Origin: Micromonospora sp. HNM0581
Lineage (GTDB): Bacteria > Actinomycetota > Actinomycetes > Mycobacteriales > Micromonosporaceae
Length of the DNA: 64,000 nt
Direction of reading: 5' to 3'
Assembly: GCF_012726175.1 (NCBI RefSeq)
Contig: NZ_JAASAD010000004.1
Location: 186,001-250,000, forward strand
The notes under the pieces: model-generated
What the model was told of the DNA's origin: nothing
The model's input: only the letters and a program-made list of their open reading frames with translations
Databases searched by the model: none
Position numbers and translations under genes: made by a program
In this document: positions 56,489 to 64,000 of the stretch, piece after piece
Position numbering within the stretch: position 1 is the stretch's first letter
Layout: each line of letters begins with the position of its first letter

Positions 56489-58236
56489 CCAGCAACGCCA
56501 CGATCCTGCCGGTCGCGACGGGCCGGGTCACACTCGCCGCCTTCTGGCGGGCCCTGCGACGCTACCCGCTGCTCGCCTGGGCCTCGGGGGCCACAGCCAC
56601 GGCGGCGAGCGTCGCGGCCGTCGTCGTGCCGATCCTGCTCGGCCGGCTGGTGGACCTGGTGGTGGCCGCCGGGACCGTCGGGTCGCTGCTCCTGACCGCC
56701 GCGTGGATTCTCGGCGCGGGCCTGGCCGCCGCGGTACTGACCGGCGCGGCGAACTGGCTGGTCACCGAGTGGGGCATGCGGGCCTGCGCCGATCTGCGCG
56801 AGGAAGTGCTCGACCGGGCGCTGCGGATGGACCCGACTAGGTTGGAGAGCGCCGGTTCCGGAGACGTGGCCTCCCGGGTCACCGAGGACGTGGAACGGGT
56901 CACCGACTCGGTGCGGCTGGCGGCCGGGATCTTCACCGCACTCGTCACGGTCGTCGTCACCTTCGCCGGATTCGCCACGCTCGACTGGCGCATCGCGGTC
57001 GCCTTCCTGATCGTCTTCCCGGTGCACGTGTTGAGCCTGCGCCGGTTCGTGCCGCAGGCGAAACGGTTGTACGCCGCCGAACGGGAAGCCGCGGCGACGC
57101 GTACGCAGAGCCTGTTGACCACCTTCACCGGTGCCCGGACCGTGCACGCGTACGGCATGCAGGACCGGCAGGGCCGACGGGTCGAGCAGGCCTCCCGCCA
57201 CGCCGTGGTGGCCCGGTTGAGCGCGGTTCGCGGATTCCTCTGGTTCGCGAACACGATGAACTACGCCGAGGCGCTCGGCTTGACCTCCGTCCTGCTCACC
57301 GGTTTCCTGCTGGTACGCGGGGGCGACAGCACAGTCGGCGACGTCACCGCGGCGGCGTTGCTGTTCCACCGGCTCTTCGGCCCACTCGGCATGTTGCTGA
57401 TCTCGTTCAACGACGTCCAGTCCGCCGGTGCGGCACTTGCGCGGCTGGTCGGCATCACCGGGCTCGACGTGCCGGCCCCCAGACCGGCCGACACCGTTGG
57501 TCCGCCGCCACCGACGGGCATCACCGCGAAGTCGGTGTGGCACCGCTATCCCGGTGGTCCCGCCGTCGTAACGGACGTCTCGATTGAGATCGGCGAAGGT
57601 GAGTCGTTGGCAATCGTCGGCGAGAGCGGAGCCGGAAAGACGACCCTCGCGGCCATCCTCGGTGGCGTGTTCCCCGCCACGGACGGTGAGGTGTGGCTGG
57701 CCGACCGGCCGATCAGCGAGTTGCATCCGACGGAGCTGCGCCGGATGGTCGGCGTCGTCACCCAGGAGGTGCACGTCTTCGCCGGCACCCTCGCCGACGA
57801 TCTGCGGCTGGCCGCCCCGGACGCCACCGACGAGGAACTGCACGCCGCGTTGCGGCTGGTCGGCGCCGACGCCTGGGTAGACGCACTGCCCGACGGGCTG
57901 TCGACCCGGGTCGGCGACGGCGAACATCCACTCACCGCCGGCCAGGCGCAGCAGGTGGCGTTGGCCCGGATCGCCCTGCTCGACCCACCGGTCGTCGTGC
58001 TCGACGAGGCCAGCGCCGAAGCCGGCAGCGCGGGTGCCCGACAGCTGGAGCAGGCCAGCGCCGCGCTGCTCCGGGGCCGTACGGCTGTCGTGGTCGCGCA
58101 CCGGCTCAGCCAGGCACACACCTGTGACCGGATCGCCGTACTGGCGCATGGCCGCATCGTCGAGCTGGGTACCCCGGACGAGCTGGTCGCGGCCGGCGGT
58201 CGGTACGCCGAACTGTGGTCGGCGTGGCGGCGTTGA
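56485..58236 (+). CDS. ABC exporter-fold half-transporter, catalytic partner
   Basis: 583 residues. Six-helix membrane domain (early helix ATAASVAAVVVPILLGRLVD, late helix SVLLTGFLLV), then NBD. Walker A GESGAGKTT is intact at about 379-387, Walker B VVVLDEAS carries the catalytic Glu near 507, and AHRL supplies the H-loop His. The signature motif is degenerate (LTAGQAQQ in place of LSGGQ). With the neighbour, one composite ATP site (this Walker A/B with the partner's LSGGQ) is complete and the other is dead. ATG overlaps the previous stop. Confidence 0.9.
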   Translation: MTSNATILPVATGRVTLAAFWRALRRYPLLAWASGATATAASVAAVVVPILLGRLVDLVVAAGTVGSLLLTAAWILGAGLAAAVLTGAANWLVTEWGMRACADLREEVLDRALRMDPTRLESAGSGDVASRVTEDVERVTDSVRLAAGIFTALVTVVVTFAGFATLDWRIAVAFLIVFPVHVLSLRRFVPQAKRLYAAEREAAATRTQSLLTTFTGARTVHAYGMQDRQGRRVEQASRHAVVARLSAVRGFLWFANTMNYAEALGLTSVLLTGFLLVRGGDSTVGDVTAAALLFHRLFGPLGMLLISFNDVQSAGAALARLVGITGLDVPAPRPADTVGPPPPTGITAKSVWHRYPGGPAVVTDVSIEIGEGESLAIVGESGAGKTTLAAILGGVFPATDGEVWLADRPISELHPTELRRMVGVVTQEVHVFAGTLADDLRLAAPDATDEELHAALRLVGADAWVDALPDGLSTRVGDGEHPLTAGQAQQVALARIALLDPPVVVLDEASAEAGSAGARQLEQASAALLRGRTAVVVAHRLSQAHTCDRIAVLAHGRIVELGTPDELVAAGGRYAELWSAWRR

Positions 58237-58270
58237 CCGGCCGACCCCAGCGTCCGACGACCGGACCAGC

Positions 58271-58297
58271 CCCTGCCGTTCCGCCCGTCCGGCAGGG
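58271..58297. terminator. Terminator hairpin after the ABC pair
   Basis: CCCTGCCG at 58271-58278 and CGGCAGGG at 58290-58297, 11-nt loop, between two convergent genes. Confidence 0.6.
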
Positions 58298-58335
58298 CCG
58301 GCGGACCGGCAATCGCCGACCGGCGACCGGCGGGG

Positions 58336-59319
58336 TCAGGTGCGCAGTAGCGGCAACACCCGCCGGCCCAGCAGATCGATTCCGCGCTGCGGGGTGAGAC
58401 CGTGTGGGGTGCCGAACTCCACCCGGCTCGCCCCGGCCTCGAACACCGCCGCGGCCTGGGCGGCGACCTGCTCGGGCGTACCGGAGAACGCGAACAGGTC
58501 GAGCAGGTCGTCACCGATCAGAGCGCCGGCCAGGTCGTCCTCGCGTCGGGTGACATGGTGCTGGATGCGGACCAGCAGTTCCGGGTCGACCTCGACGGTG
58601 GGGTCGAGGGCGGCGACCACCGCAAGGTACATGGCGACCTCGGTTCTCGCCATCCGCCGGGCCAGCGCACCGTCGGTGTCGACGACGGTGACCGCGCCGA
58701 GCACCACTCCGGTGTCCCGGCCCGACGCCGCCTCGTCCAGCCAGGCCCGCATCGTCTTGGCCATCGCCGGGTTCGCTGACCCGCCGACCTTCACCTCATC
58801 GGCGAACGCGGCGGCGGACCGGGCGGTCTGCTGGCCCCAGGTGCCCACCAGCACCGGCACGTCGGACCGGGCCGGGGTGTACCGCAGCGCGGTGCCCGGA
58901 GCCACGGTGAACTCGCGGCCGACGAAGCCGGCGTCGTCACCGGCGAGCAGCCGGCGGACGATCTGTACCGTCTCCGCGATGCGCCGCAACGGCCGGGTCT
59001 GTGCCACCCCCACCTGCTGCAGCCAGGTCCCCCGGGCCAGACCGAGGTACGCGCGGCCGTGCGAGGCCAGGTCGAGCGCGGCGACCTGACCGGCCACCTC
59101 CACCGGATGCAGGGTGAACGGATTCAGGCAGGCCGCGCCGAGCCGGATCCGGCGGGTGTGTCGGGCGGCCACCAACAGCGGGAACAGGGGCGGCTGGTAC
59201 ATCAGGTCACCGAAGACGGACAGCACGTCGAAGCCGTGCCGTTCGGCCAACTCGGCCAGCACCGCGTACTCGTCGGCGGACTTGTCCGACTGCAGGCCGA
59301 TACCCACCAGGCGGGTCAC
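58336..59319 (-). CDS. LLM-class flavin (F420-type) oxidoreductase
   Basis: 327 residues from a GTG with GAGGAG upstream, coupled (GTGA) to the TIGR04076 gene. Luciferase-like TIM barrel: AVLAELAERHGFDVLSVFGD, LFPLLVAARHTRRIRLGAAC, HPVEVAGQVAALDLASHGRA, PVLVGTWGQQTARSAAAFAD. Related proteins reduce or oxidise with F420 or FMN. Last gene of the right-edge operon, hence likely a late step on the compound handled there. Confidence 0.88.
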   Translation of the reverse strand: MTRLVGIGLQSDKSADEYAVLAELAERHGFDVLSVFGDLMYQPPLFPLLVAARHTRRIRLGAACLNPFTLHPVEVAGQVAALDLASHGRAYLGLARGTWLQQVGVAQTRPLRRIAETVQIVRRLLAGDDAGFVGREFTVAPGTALRYTPARSDVPVLVGTWGQQTARSAAAFADEVKVGGSANPAMAKTMRAWLDEAASGRDTGVVLGAVTVVDTDGALARRMARTEVAMYLAVVAALDPTVEVDPELLVRIQHHVTRREDDLAGALIGDDLLDLFAFSGTPEQVAAQAAAVFEAGASRVEFGTPHGLTPQRGIDLLGRRVLPLLRT

Positions 59320-59642
59320 GTCAGCTCCTCGGTGGGGATCTGTCGCCGGCCGGTGCGTTCGATGCGCATGATGAGCCGTTCCTCCGGGTCGGGGCAGGCG
59401 ACGTGACTGTCCTTGGCCATCCAGTCCCCGTCGTCGAGGGCCCGCTGCTTGGCTGGTAGCAGCGGCAGACACGCGGCGAGCGCGTACAGGCAGAAGTGCT
59501 GGCCCTCGGGGATACGCAACCGGCACGACTCGGTCAGGTCGAGGTAGTCACCCGGCTTCATGCCACACACCGAACGTCCCTCGATGCGCTCCACCACGAC
59601 CCGCAGGTCGTATACGTCGGTGGTGGGCTGGTCGTCGCTCAT
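59316..59642 (-). CDS. TIGR04076-family protein
   Basis: 108 residues. Short Cys-rich family pattern: VYDLRVVVERIEGRSVCGMK, GDYLDLTESCRLRIPEGQHF, CLYALAACLPLLPAKQRAL and CPDPEERLIMRIERTG. Several Cys (SVC, ESC, HFC, AAC, VAC) could bind metal or a cluster. TIGR04076 proteins have no assigned reaction. Overlaps both neighbours by 4 bp in a translationally coupled operon. Confidence 0.8.
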   Translation of the reverse strand: MSDDQPTTDVYDLRVVVERIEGRSVCGMKPGDYLDLTESCRLRIPEGQHFCLYALAACLPLLPAKQRALDDGDWMAKDSHVACPDPEERLIMRIERTGRRQIPTEELT

Positions 59643-60013
59643 CGCACGGCCTCCGCGTGGTGGTGCACGATCCGCCAACCCGCGTCGCCTCGCCGCAGCA
59701 CGTCGGTGACCCGGAAGCACGCATCGGGTCGGTCGTCGACGTGACAGGCCCGCAGGACGTACCGGACCAGACCGGTGTCGTCCCATGCCTCGGCGTGCAG
59801 CTGTTCCGCAGCGACCGTCACCGGTGCCGGCCCGGTGGCCCCGGCCGCCCGCCGGTCGCGCAGTTCGTCCAGCGCGGCCAGGCCGAAGAGCAGTTGATCG
59901 GCGTCCGATTCCCAGATGGTCAGTTCAGGGTGCAGGTGCGCGTCGAAGGCGGTCCGATCCCCAAGTGATCGGTACATGTCGGTGATCGTGGTGGTGAGTT
60001 CGTCGATACTCAT
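59639..60013 (-). CDS. NTF2/SnoaL-like protein
   Basis: 124 residues. Cone-shaped alpha+beta fold pattern: MSIDELTTTITDMYRSLGDR, AFDAHLHPELTIWESDADQL, WDDTGLVRYVLRACHVDD, CFRVTDVLRRGDAGWRIVHH. Such folds host isomerases, dehydratases or ligand-binding proteins; the Asp/His set cannot be assigned. It starts 5 bp after the DUF885 gene ends. Confidence 0.82.
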   Translation of the reverse strand: MSIDELTTTITDMYRSLGDRTAFDAHLHPELTIWESDADQLLFGLAALDELRDRRAAGATGPAPVTVAAEQLHAEAWDDTGLVRYVLRACHVDDRPDACFRVTDVLRRGDAGWRIVHHHAEAVR

Positions 60014-60018
60014 CGGGG

Positions 60019-61722
60019 TCACTTCCGGTCGAGGGAGGCGGCAGCGGGGCGGAACGTCTCGGCGAGGCGGCTGCGCAGCGGGTCGAGGCCCATCGGCCCG
60101 AGCGCCAGCGCGGTGTGGTGGAACCGTTTGCGGTCGAAGGCGGGACCGGAGCGGCGCTCGGCGTCCTGGCGTGCCTGCTGCCACAGCCGCGCGCCGACCT
60201 TGAAGGCGAGCGCCTGCGCCGGCCAGCCGAGGTAGCGGTCGACCTCGAATCGGGCGCTGGCGGAATCCAGTCCGGCGACCCGGGTGAGCAGGTCCACGGC
60301 CACCGGGTGGCTCCAGCGGGAGGCGTCGGTGAACCCGTTGCCTGCCGGTATCGGCAGGTCGAGGTGCAGGCCGAGATCGACGACCACGCGGGCTGCCCGC
60401 CACATCTGCCCGTCCAGCATCCCCAGCCGTTCCGCCGGGCTGGCGTAGAGGCCGAGTTCGTCGGCGAGCCGTTCGGCGTAGTGCGCCCAGCCCTCGGCGT
60501 ACCCGTGCACGTGGCACAGCGTGCGTTGCCACCGGTGCAGCTCGGCGGTGGTGAGGGTGACGGCGTGCTGAAGGTGGTGGCCGGGCAGCCCCTCGTGGCA
60601 GAGCGTGCCGACGTGGCGCCACACCGGCACCGTCGACTCGCCCGGCGGCACCGACCACCAGATGCCACCCGGGCGGGTCAGGTTCGCGTCGGGTGGTGTG
60701 TAGTACATGACCCCGGAGGTGGCGGGACTGATCCGGCAGACCACCTGCCGGGTGGCCGGTGGGATGTCGAAGTGTGTCCCGTCGAGCAGGTCGGTGGTCA
60801 GCGCGGTACGCCGGGTCAGCCAGTCCTCCAGGGCGGGACCGACCGGCACCCGGCCGTCCGGGTCGGCGTCCAGTGCCGTCCGGGCGGCCACGACGTCCGG
60901 GTGACCGCAGTCGACCGCCACCGCCCGCAGCTCGGCGGCGATGCGGGTCAGCTCCGCCCAGCCGTACGCGTACAGCTCGTCCAGGTCGACGGTGGCGCCG
61001 AGGAACGCGCGGGCGGTGACCTCGTACAGCTCCCGGCCCACCCCGTCCACCTCGGATGCGACGGGTGCCAGCTCGGTGCGCAGGAAGGCGGCGAAGGCTG
61101 CCGTGGCGGCGGTGGCGACCTGTGCCCCGTCGGCCAGCCGGGCAGCCGACGGTCCCGTCTGGTGGCCGGCGACGAGGCCGCCGTAGAAGTCGCCGGCGAC
61201 CCAGGCGGTGCACTGCTGCGCGACGGCCAGTACCTGCCGGCGGGCGACCAGGTGGCCACGCTGGGCGGAACGCCGCAGGGTGGCGGTGTACTGGGCGAGG
61301 GTGCTGGGCAGCCGGTGCAGGTGGTCGGCGACGACCGCCCAGTCGTCGACGGTGTTCCGGGGCAGGTTGTCGAAGACCTGCCGGGCCAGGTGCACCGGGG
61401 TGGCCAACGGGGCGAGCAACCGAGTGGTGAAGCCGACGTCGTGCAGCGTGATCTCGCTGTCCAGCCGGTCGGTCAGGGCACCGGCGAGGGCGCGCTCGGC
61501 CGGCGTGGTGACGGTCGCGCTGGCCACGGCGGTCGCGGTCCTGCGGGACAGTTCGGCCCGAGCGTCGAAGTTCTCCGGTGACAGGTCGGCCAACCGCCAC
61601 TCGGGGGTACGCCCGGCCGCCTCGGCGGCCTCCGGGTCGAGTGCGGCGAGGGCGTGCAGGTACTCGTCGGCCACGGTGCAGATGCGCGGCGCGGGGGCGC
61701 CCGGCTGGGCGGTGCCGGTCAC
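60019..61722 (-). CDS. DUF885 metallopeptidase-like protein
   Basis: 567 residues. The family hallmark HEGLPGHHLQ (about 376-385) is a HExxxxH-like metal site; YAEGWAHYAERLADELGLY follows, as in DUF885 proteins. The N-terminus is VADEYLHALAALDPEAAEAA. DUF885 is thought to include zinc peptidases acting on small peptides. GTG start overlaps the amidohydrolase stop (GTGA). Together with the amidohydrolase and peptide importer it suggests cleavage of an imported amide or peptide. Confidence 0.88.
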   Translation of the reverse strand: MTGTAQPGAPAPRICTVADEYLHALAALDPEAAEAAGRTPEWRLADLSPENFDARAELSRRTATAVASATVTTPAERALAGALTDRLDSEITLHDVGFTTRLLAPLATPVHLARQVFDNLPRNTVDDWAVVADHLHRLPSTLAQYTATLRRSAQRGHLVARRQVLAVAQQCTAWVAGDFYGGLVAGHQTGPSAARLADGAQVATAATAAFAAFLRTELAPVASEVDGVGRELYEVTARAFLGATVDLDELYAYGWAELTRIAAELRAVAVDCGHPDVVAARTALDADPDGRVPVGPALEDWLTRRTALTTDLLDGTHFDIPPATRQVVCRISPATSGVMYYTPPDANLTRPGGIWWSVPPGESTVPVWRHVGTLCHEGLPGHHLQHAVTLTTAELHRWQRTLCHVHGYAEGWAHYAERLADELGLYASPAERLGMLDGQMWRAARVVVDLGLHLDLPIPAGNGFTDASRWSHPVAVDLLTRVAGLDSASARFEVDRYLGWPAQALAFKVGARLWQQARQDAERRSGPAFDRKRFHHTALALGPMGLDPLRSRLAETFRPAAASLDRK

Positions 61723-62957
61723 CGGGACGCCCGGAGCCGGTGCTTGTCGTCGCGGTACGCCACGCCGCCCTTCACGACAGCGTGCAGGGTACGCAGCGCG
61801 GATACGGAGCGGGTCGGGTCGTCGCGCAGCAGCAGCAGGTCGGCGTGTTTGCCGACCTCGACGCTGCCGAGGGTGTCCGCCCGGTCGAGCCACTCGGCGG
61901 GGCGGATGGTGGCGGCCTTGAGCGCGTCGGCCACCGACATCCCGGCGTCCACCATGAACTCCAGCTCGCGTACGGTCGCGCTGGTCTCGTCGTAGCCCGC
62001 GTGCGGGGGCATGTCGCTGCCCAACGCGATCGGTACCCCGTTACGGATGGCGTGCTGGAGGCTCTCCCAGTGCCGCGGGCCGGCGGCCAGAGCCCGGTCC
62101 ATCAGCCAGCCGGGCACCCCGGAGTCGCGGAAGAACTGTTCGCAGCGGCTGACCACGATCGTGGGCACGTACCAGACGCCACGGTCGGCCATCAGACGGG
62201 TGACCTCGTCGGTCAGTTCGTAGCCGTGCTCGACGCAGTCGAGGCCGAGTTCGACGGCCCGGCGTACGGTGTCGGCCGGGCCGGCGTGCGCGGTGACCTT
62301 ACGCCCCCAGTCGTGGGCGACCCGGAGCACGGCGGCCATTTCGTCGTCGAGCAGCTGAGGTGTGTCGATCGCCTCGAACTGGCCGGCGATGCCGCCGGAG
62401 ACACACACTTTGATCAGGTCGGCGCCGGCCCGGATCTGTTCCCGGGTGATCCGACGGAAGCCGTCTGCACCGTCGGCCTCCAGCGCGTCGGCCTCCCAGC
62501 CGTGGCCGCCGGTGCAGCAGAGCGCGTGCCCGGCGGTGAAGATCCGTGGGCCGTCCACCGCGCCGGCCTCGATGCCCCGGCGCAGCGCGAAGTCGGCGTA
62601 CCGGCTCTCGCCCACCAGCCGGGCGGTGGTGATCCCGGCGTGCAGGGTGCGCCGGGCCGAGTCGGCCATCAGCAGTACCAGTTCGGCCAGGTTGGACCGG
62701 TGCACCGTGTCGGCGAGGTGGCCGGGCAGCCCGAGGGAGAGGTGTACGTGCATGTTGGTCAGACCGGGCATCACCACGTCGCCGTGGAGGTCGACCACAC
62801 GGGCGTCGCCGGCCTCGGCGAGCACGTCGTCGACGGCTCCCACGGCCTTGATCGTTCCGTCGGCGCCGATCCAGACACCCCGGTCGGGTTGGAGGTGGTC
62901 GGCGACCCCGTCGTAGAGGGCGAGGTTGACCAGAACCTGTTCGGTGGCGGTGTACAT
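61719..62957 (-). CDS. Amidohydrolase (prolidase/imidazolonepropionase-like)
   Basis: 412 residues. Metal-dependent amidohydrolase barrel: GLTNMHVHLSLGLPGHL (HxH at 70 and 72), LIKVCVSGG (Lys), KVTAHAG, CVEHGYEL and IALGSDMPPHAGYDE (catalytic Asp). C-terminal GSVEVGKHADLLLLRDDPT is typical of this group, which hydrolyses dipeptides, N-acyl amino acids or cyclic amides. The ATG at 62957 has GAGGA upstream; 11 bp after the OppF-type gene. Confidence 0.9.
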   Translation of the reverse strand: MYTATEQVLVNLALYDGVADHLQPDRGVWIGADGTIKAVGAVDDVLAEAGDARVVDLHGDVVMPGLTNMHVHLSLGLPGHLADTVHRSNLAELVLLMADSARRTLHAGITTARLVGESRYADFALRRGIEAGAVDGPRIFTAGHALCCTGGHGWEADALEADGADGFRRITREQIRAGADLIKVCVSGGIAGQFEAIDTPQLLDDEMAAVLRVAHDWGRKVTAHAGPADTVRRAVELGLDCVEHGYELTDEVTRLMADRGVWYVPTIVVSRCEQFFRDSGVPGWLMDRALAAGPRHWESLQHAIRNGVPIALGSDMPPHAGYDETSATVRELEFMVDAGMSVADALKAATIRPAEWLDRADTLGSVEVGKHADLLLLRDDPTRSVSALRTLHAVVKGGVAYRDDKHRLRASR

Positions 62958-62967
62958 GACGGCGTCC

Positions 62968-63933
62968 TCAGTTCGCGGGTACGACGGCCGCGGCAGTCGT
63001 GGGGTCGTTGAGCCAGCAGGCGGCGCTGCGACCGCCGAGTTCGAGGGTCGGTGGCTGGTCTCCACAGGGGGCGAAGGCGTGCGAGCAGCGCGGCCGGAAA
63101 CGACAGCCGGTGGGGGCGTTGGCGGGATCGGGCACCTCACCGGCCAGGGTGGCGGGCAGTGCCGGGGTGGTGCTGATGCGGGGCACCGCGTCGATGAGCG
63201 CCCGGGTGTAGGGGTGTCGCGGACTGCGCCACAGCTCGCGGGTGGGCGCGGTCTCGACGATGCGGCCCAGGTACATCACCGCCGTGACGTCGGCGATCTC
63301 GTGCACCAGGGCAAGGTCGTGGGAGATGAACAGCATGCCCATGTCCAGGTCGCGGACCAGCTCGACGAGCAGGTTGACCACCTGCGCCTGGGAGGAGGCG
63401 TCCAGCGCGGTGACCGGTTCGTCGGCGATGATCATGCGGGGTTGCGGGGCGAGGGCCCGGGCGATGGCGAGCCGTTGCCGTTGGCCGCCGGAGAACTGGT
63501 GTGGGTACCGGTCGGCGGCGGTGCCCGGCATACCGACCCGGTCCAACAACTCGCGCACCCTCTCCCGGCGGGCCGCGCCGGCAAGCGTCGACGGAACGCC
63601 GTCGAGCAGTTGCGCGCCGATGGTGCGGCGGGGATTCAACGAGGCGTACGGATTCTGGAAGACCATCTGCAGGCCGATCTCGGTGTCCGGCCGGCGTCGC
63701 CAGCCCAACGGCGTGACCGGCTGGCCGGCGAAGCGGACCGCGCCGGCGCTCGGCGGGGTCAAACCCACAGCGACCCGGGCCAGTGACGACTTGCCGCAGC
63801 CCGATTCGCCGACCAGGCCGACGACCTGTCCGGATGCCACCTGAAGGCTCACCCCGGCGACCGCGCGTACCCGGCCTCGCCCGCGCGAGCGGTACTCGAC
63901 CTCGACGTCGCTGATCTCCAACAGGTCGCTCAT
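62968..63933 (-). CDS. Oligopeptide ABC transporter ATPase (OppF type), right-edge operon
   Basis: 321 residues. Walker A GESGCGKSS, Q-loop VFQNPYASLNPR, signature FSGGQRQRLAIARAL, Walker B MIIADEPVTALDA, H-loop FISHD, and C-terminal Cys motif GCRFRPRCSHAFAPC. Second ATPase of a peptide-type importer whose other parts lie right of the window. Overlaps the preceding OppD-type gene by ATGA. It is a different system from the importer at 22.8-28.3 kb. Confidence 0.93.
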   Translation of the reverse strand: MSDLLEISDVEVEYRSRGRGRVRAVAGVSLQVASGQVVGLVGESGCGKSSLARVAVGLTPPSAGAVRFAGQPVTPLGWRRRPDTEIGLQMVFQNPYASLNPRRTIGAQLLDGVPSTLAGAARRERVRELLDRVGMPGTAADRYPHQFSGGQRQRLAIARALAPQPRMIIADEPVTALDASSQAQVVNLLVELVRDLDMGMLFISHDLALVHEIADVTAVMYLGRIVETAPTRELWRSPRHPYTRALIDAVPRISTTPALPATLAGEVPDPANAPTGCRFRPRCSHAFAPCGDQPPTLELGGRSAACWLNDPTTAAAVVPAN

Positions 63934-64000
63934 CGGGCAGCCACCTCCAGGTGCGGGCGGACCACGCAGGCCACCGAACGGTCGACGGCCACCGGGTCCA
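63930..64000 (-). CDS. Oligopeptide ABC transporter ATPase (OppD type), C-terminal end, partial
   Basis: Last 22 residues, reading DPVAVDRSVACVVRPHLEVA and two more before a stop overlapping the next ATG. The Cys and context fit an OppD C-terminus. The rest is outside the window. Confidence 0.7.
   Translation of the reverse strand, partial: DPVAVDRSVACVVRPHLEVAAR

Noticed and set aside
55471..58149. Minus-strand 892-residue frame opposite the ABC pair
   Set aside because: Reads through both ABC genes antisense; Arg/Gln/Ser-rich and without domains.

Overview
The window is a high-GC actinobacterial chromosome segment. GC-biased codons, many GTG starts, SCO5389-like and TIGR04076 families, an F420-type reductase, a SigE-type ECF factor and a RamB-type regulator all fit a Micromonosporaceae-like organism; the genus is inferred, not proven. 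I saw no tRNA, rRNA, CRISPR array or insertion sequence.

Layout. 1-1.6 kb holds a truncated UvrA-like ATPase, an apparent AraC/VOC fusion and a CitE remnant. 1.8-9.5 kb carries a lipoprotein, a VOC protein, zwf and pgi back to back, an F420-type reductase, a BON protein and a STAS protein. 9.7-16.1 kb has a yellow/MRJP-like protein, a desaturase with its ferredoxin reductase divergent from a PucR-type regulator, and a Na+/H+ antiporter. 16.2-18.7 kb is a decayed aromatic-acid locus: remnants of iclR, a benzoylformate decarboxylase, a second iclR and pobA surround one intact benzaldehyde-type dehydrogenase. 18.9-22.7 kb has a secreted beta-helix-like protein, an acetyltransferase and an MFS exporter. 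22.8-28.3 kb is a five-gene oligopeptide-type ABC importer. 28.5-34.4 kb has an M23 peptidase and a DeoR-regulated sugar/polyol ABC importer with a zinc dehydrogenase. 34.6-37.1 kb has an ECF sigma factor flanked by two paralogous exported proteins, then a small membrane protein.

37.5-50.9 kb is rich in C2 metabolism: a DUF4212/acetate-type symporter pair, a large-subunit catalase, a SCO5389-like protein with a flavin monooxygenase, a CooC/MinD-like ATPase, the soluble transhydrogenase sthA, and the glyoxylate shunt aceA-aceB divergent from ramB. 51-54.6 kb holds a phosphatase-fold lipoprotein and KDG kinase plus KDPG aldolase divergent from an IclR regulator. 54.8-58.2 kb encodes an asymmetric heterodimeric ABC exporter-fold pair preceded by an iron-box-like palindrome. 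58.3-64 kb is a tightly coupled leftward operon (oligopeptide ABC ATPases, amidohydrolase, DUF885 protein, NTF2-like protein, TIGR04076 protein, flavin monooxygenase) that runs off the window.

The strongest leads are the ABC pair with its iron box, the two deletion-fusion scars (AraC/VOC and iclR/benzoylformate decarboxylase), the unusual RamB start, and the coupled amide/peptide operon at the right edge. Most regulatory sites are short-motif calls made by eye.
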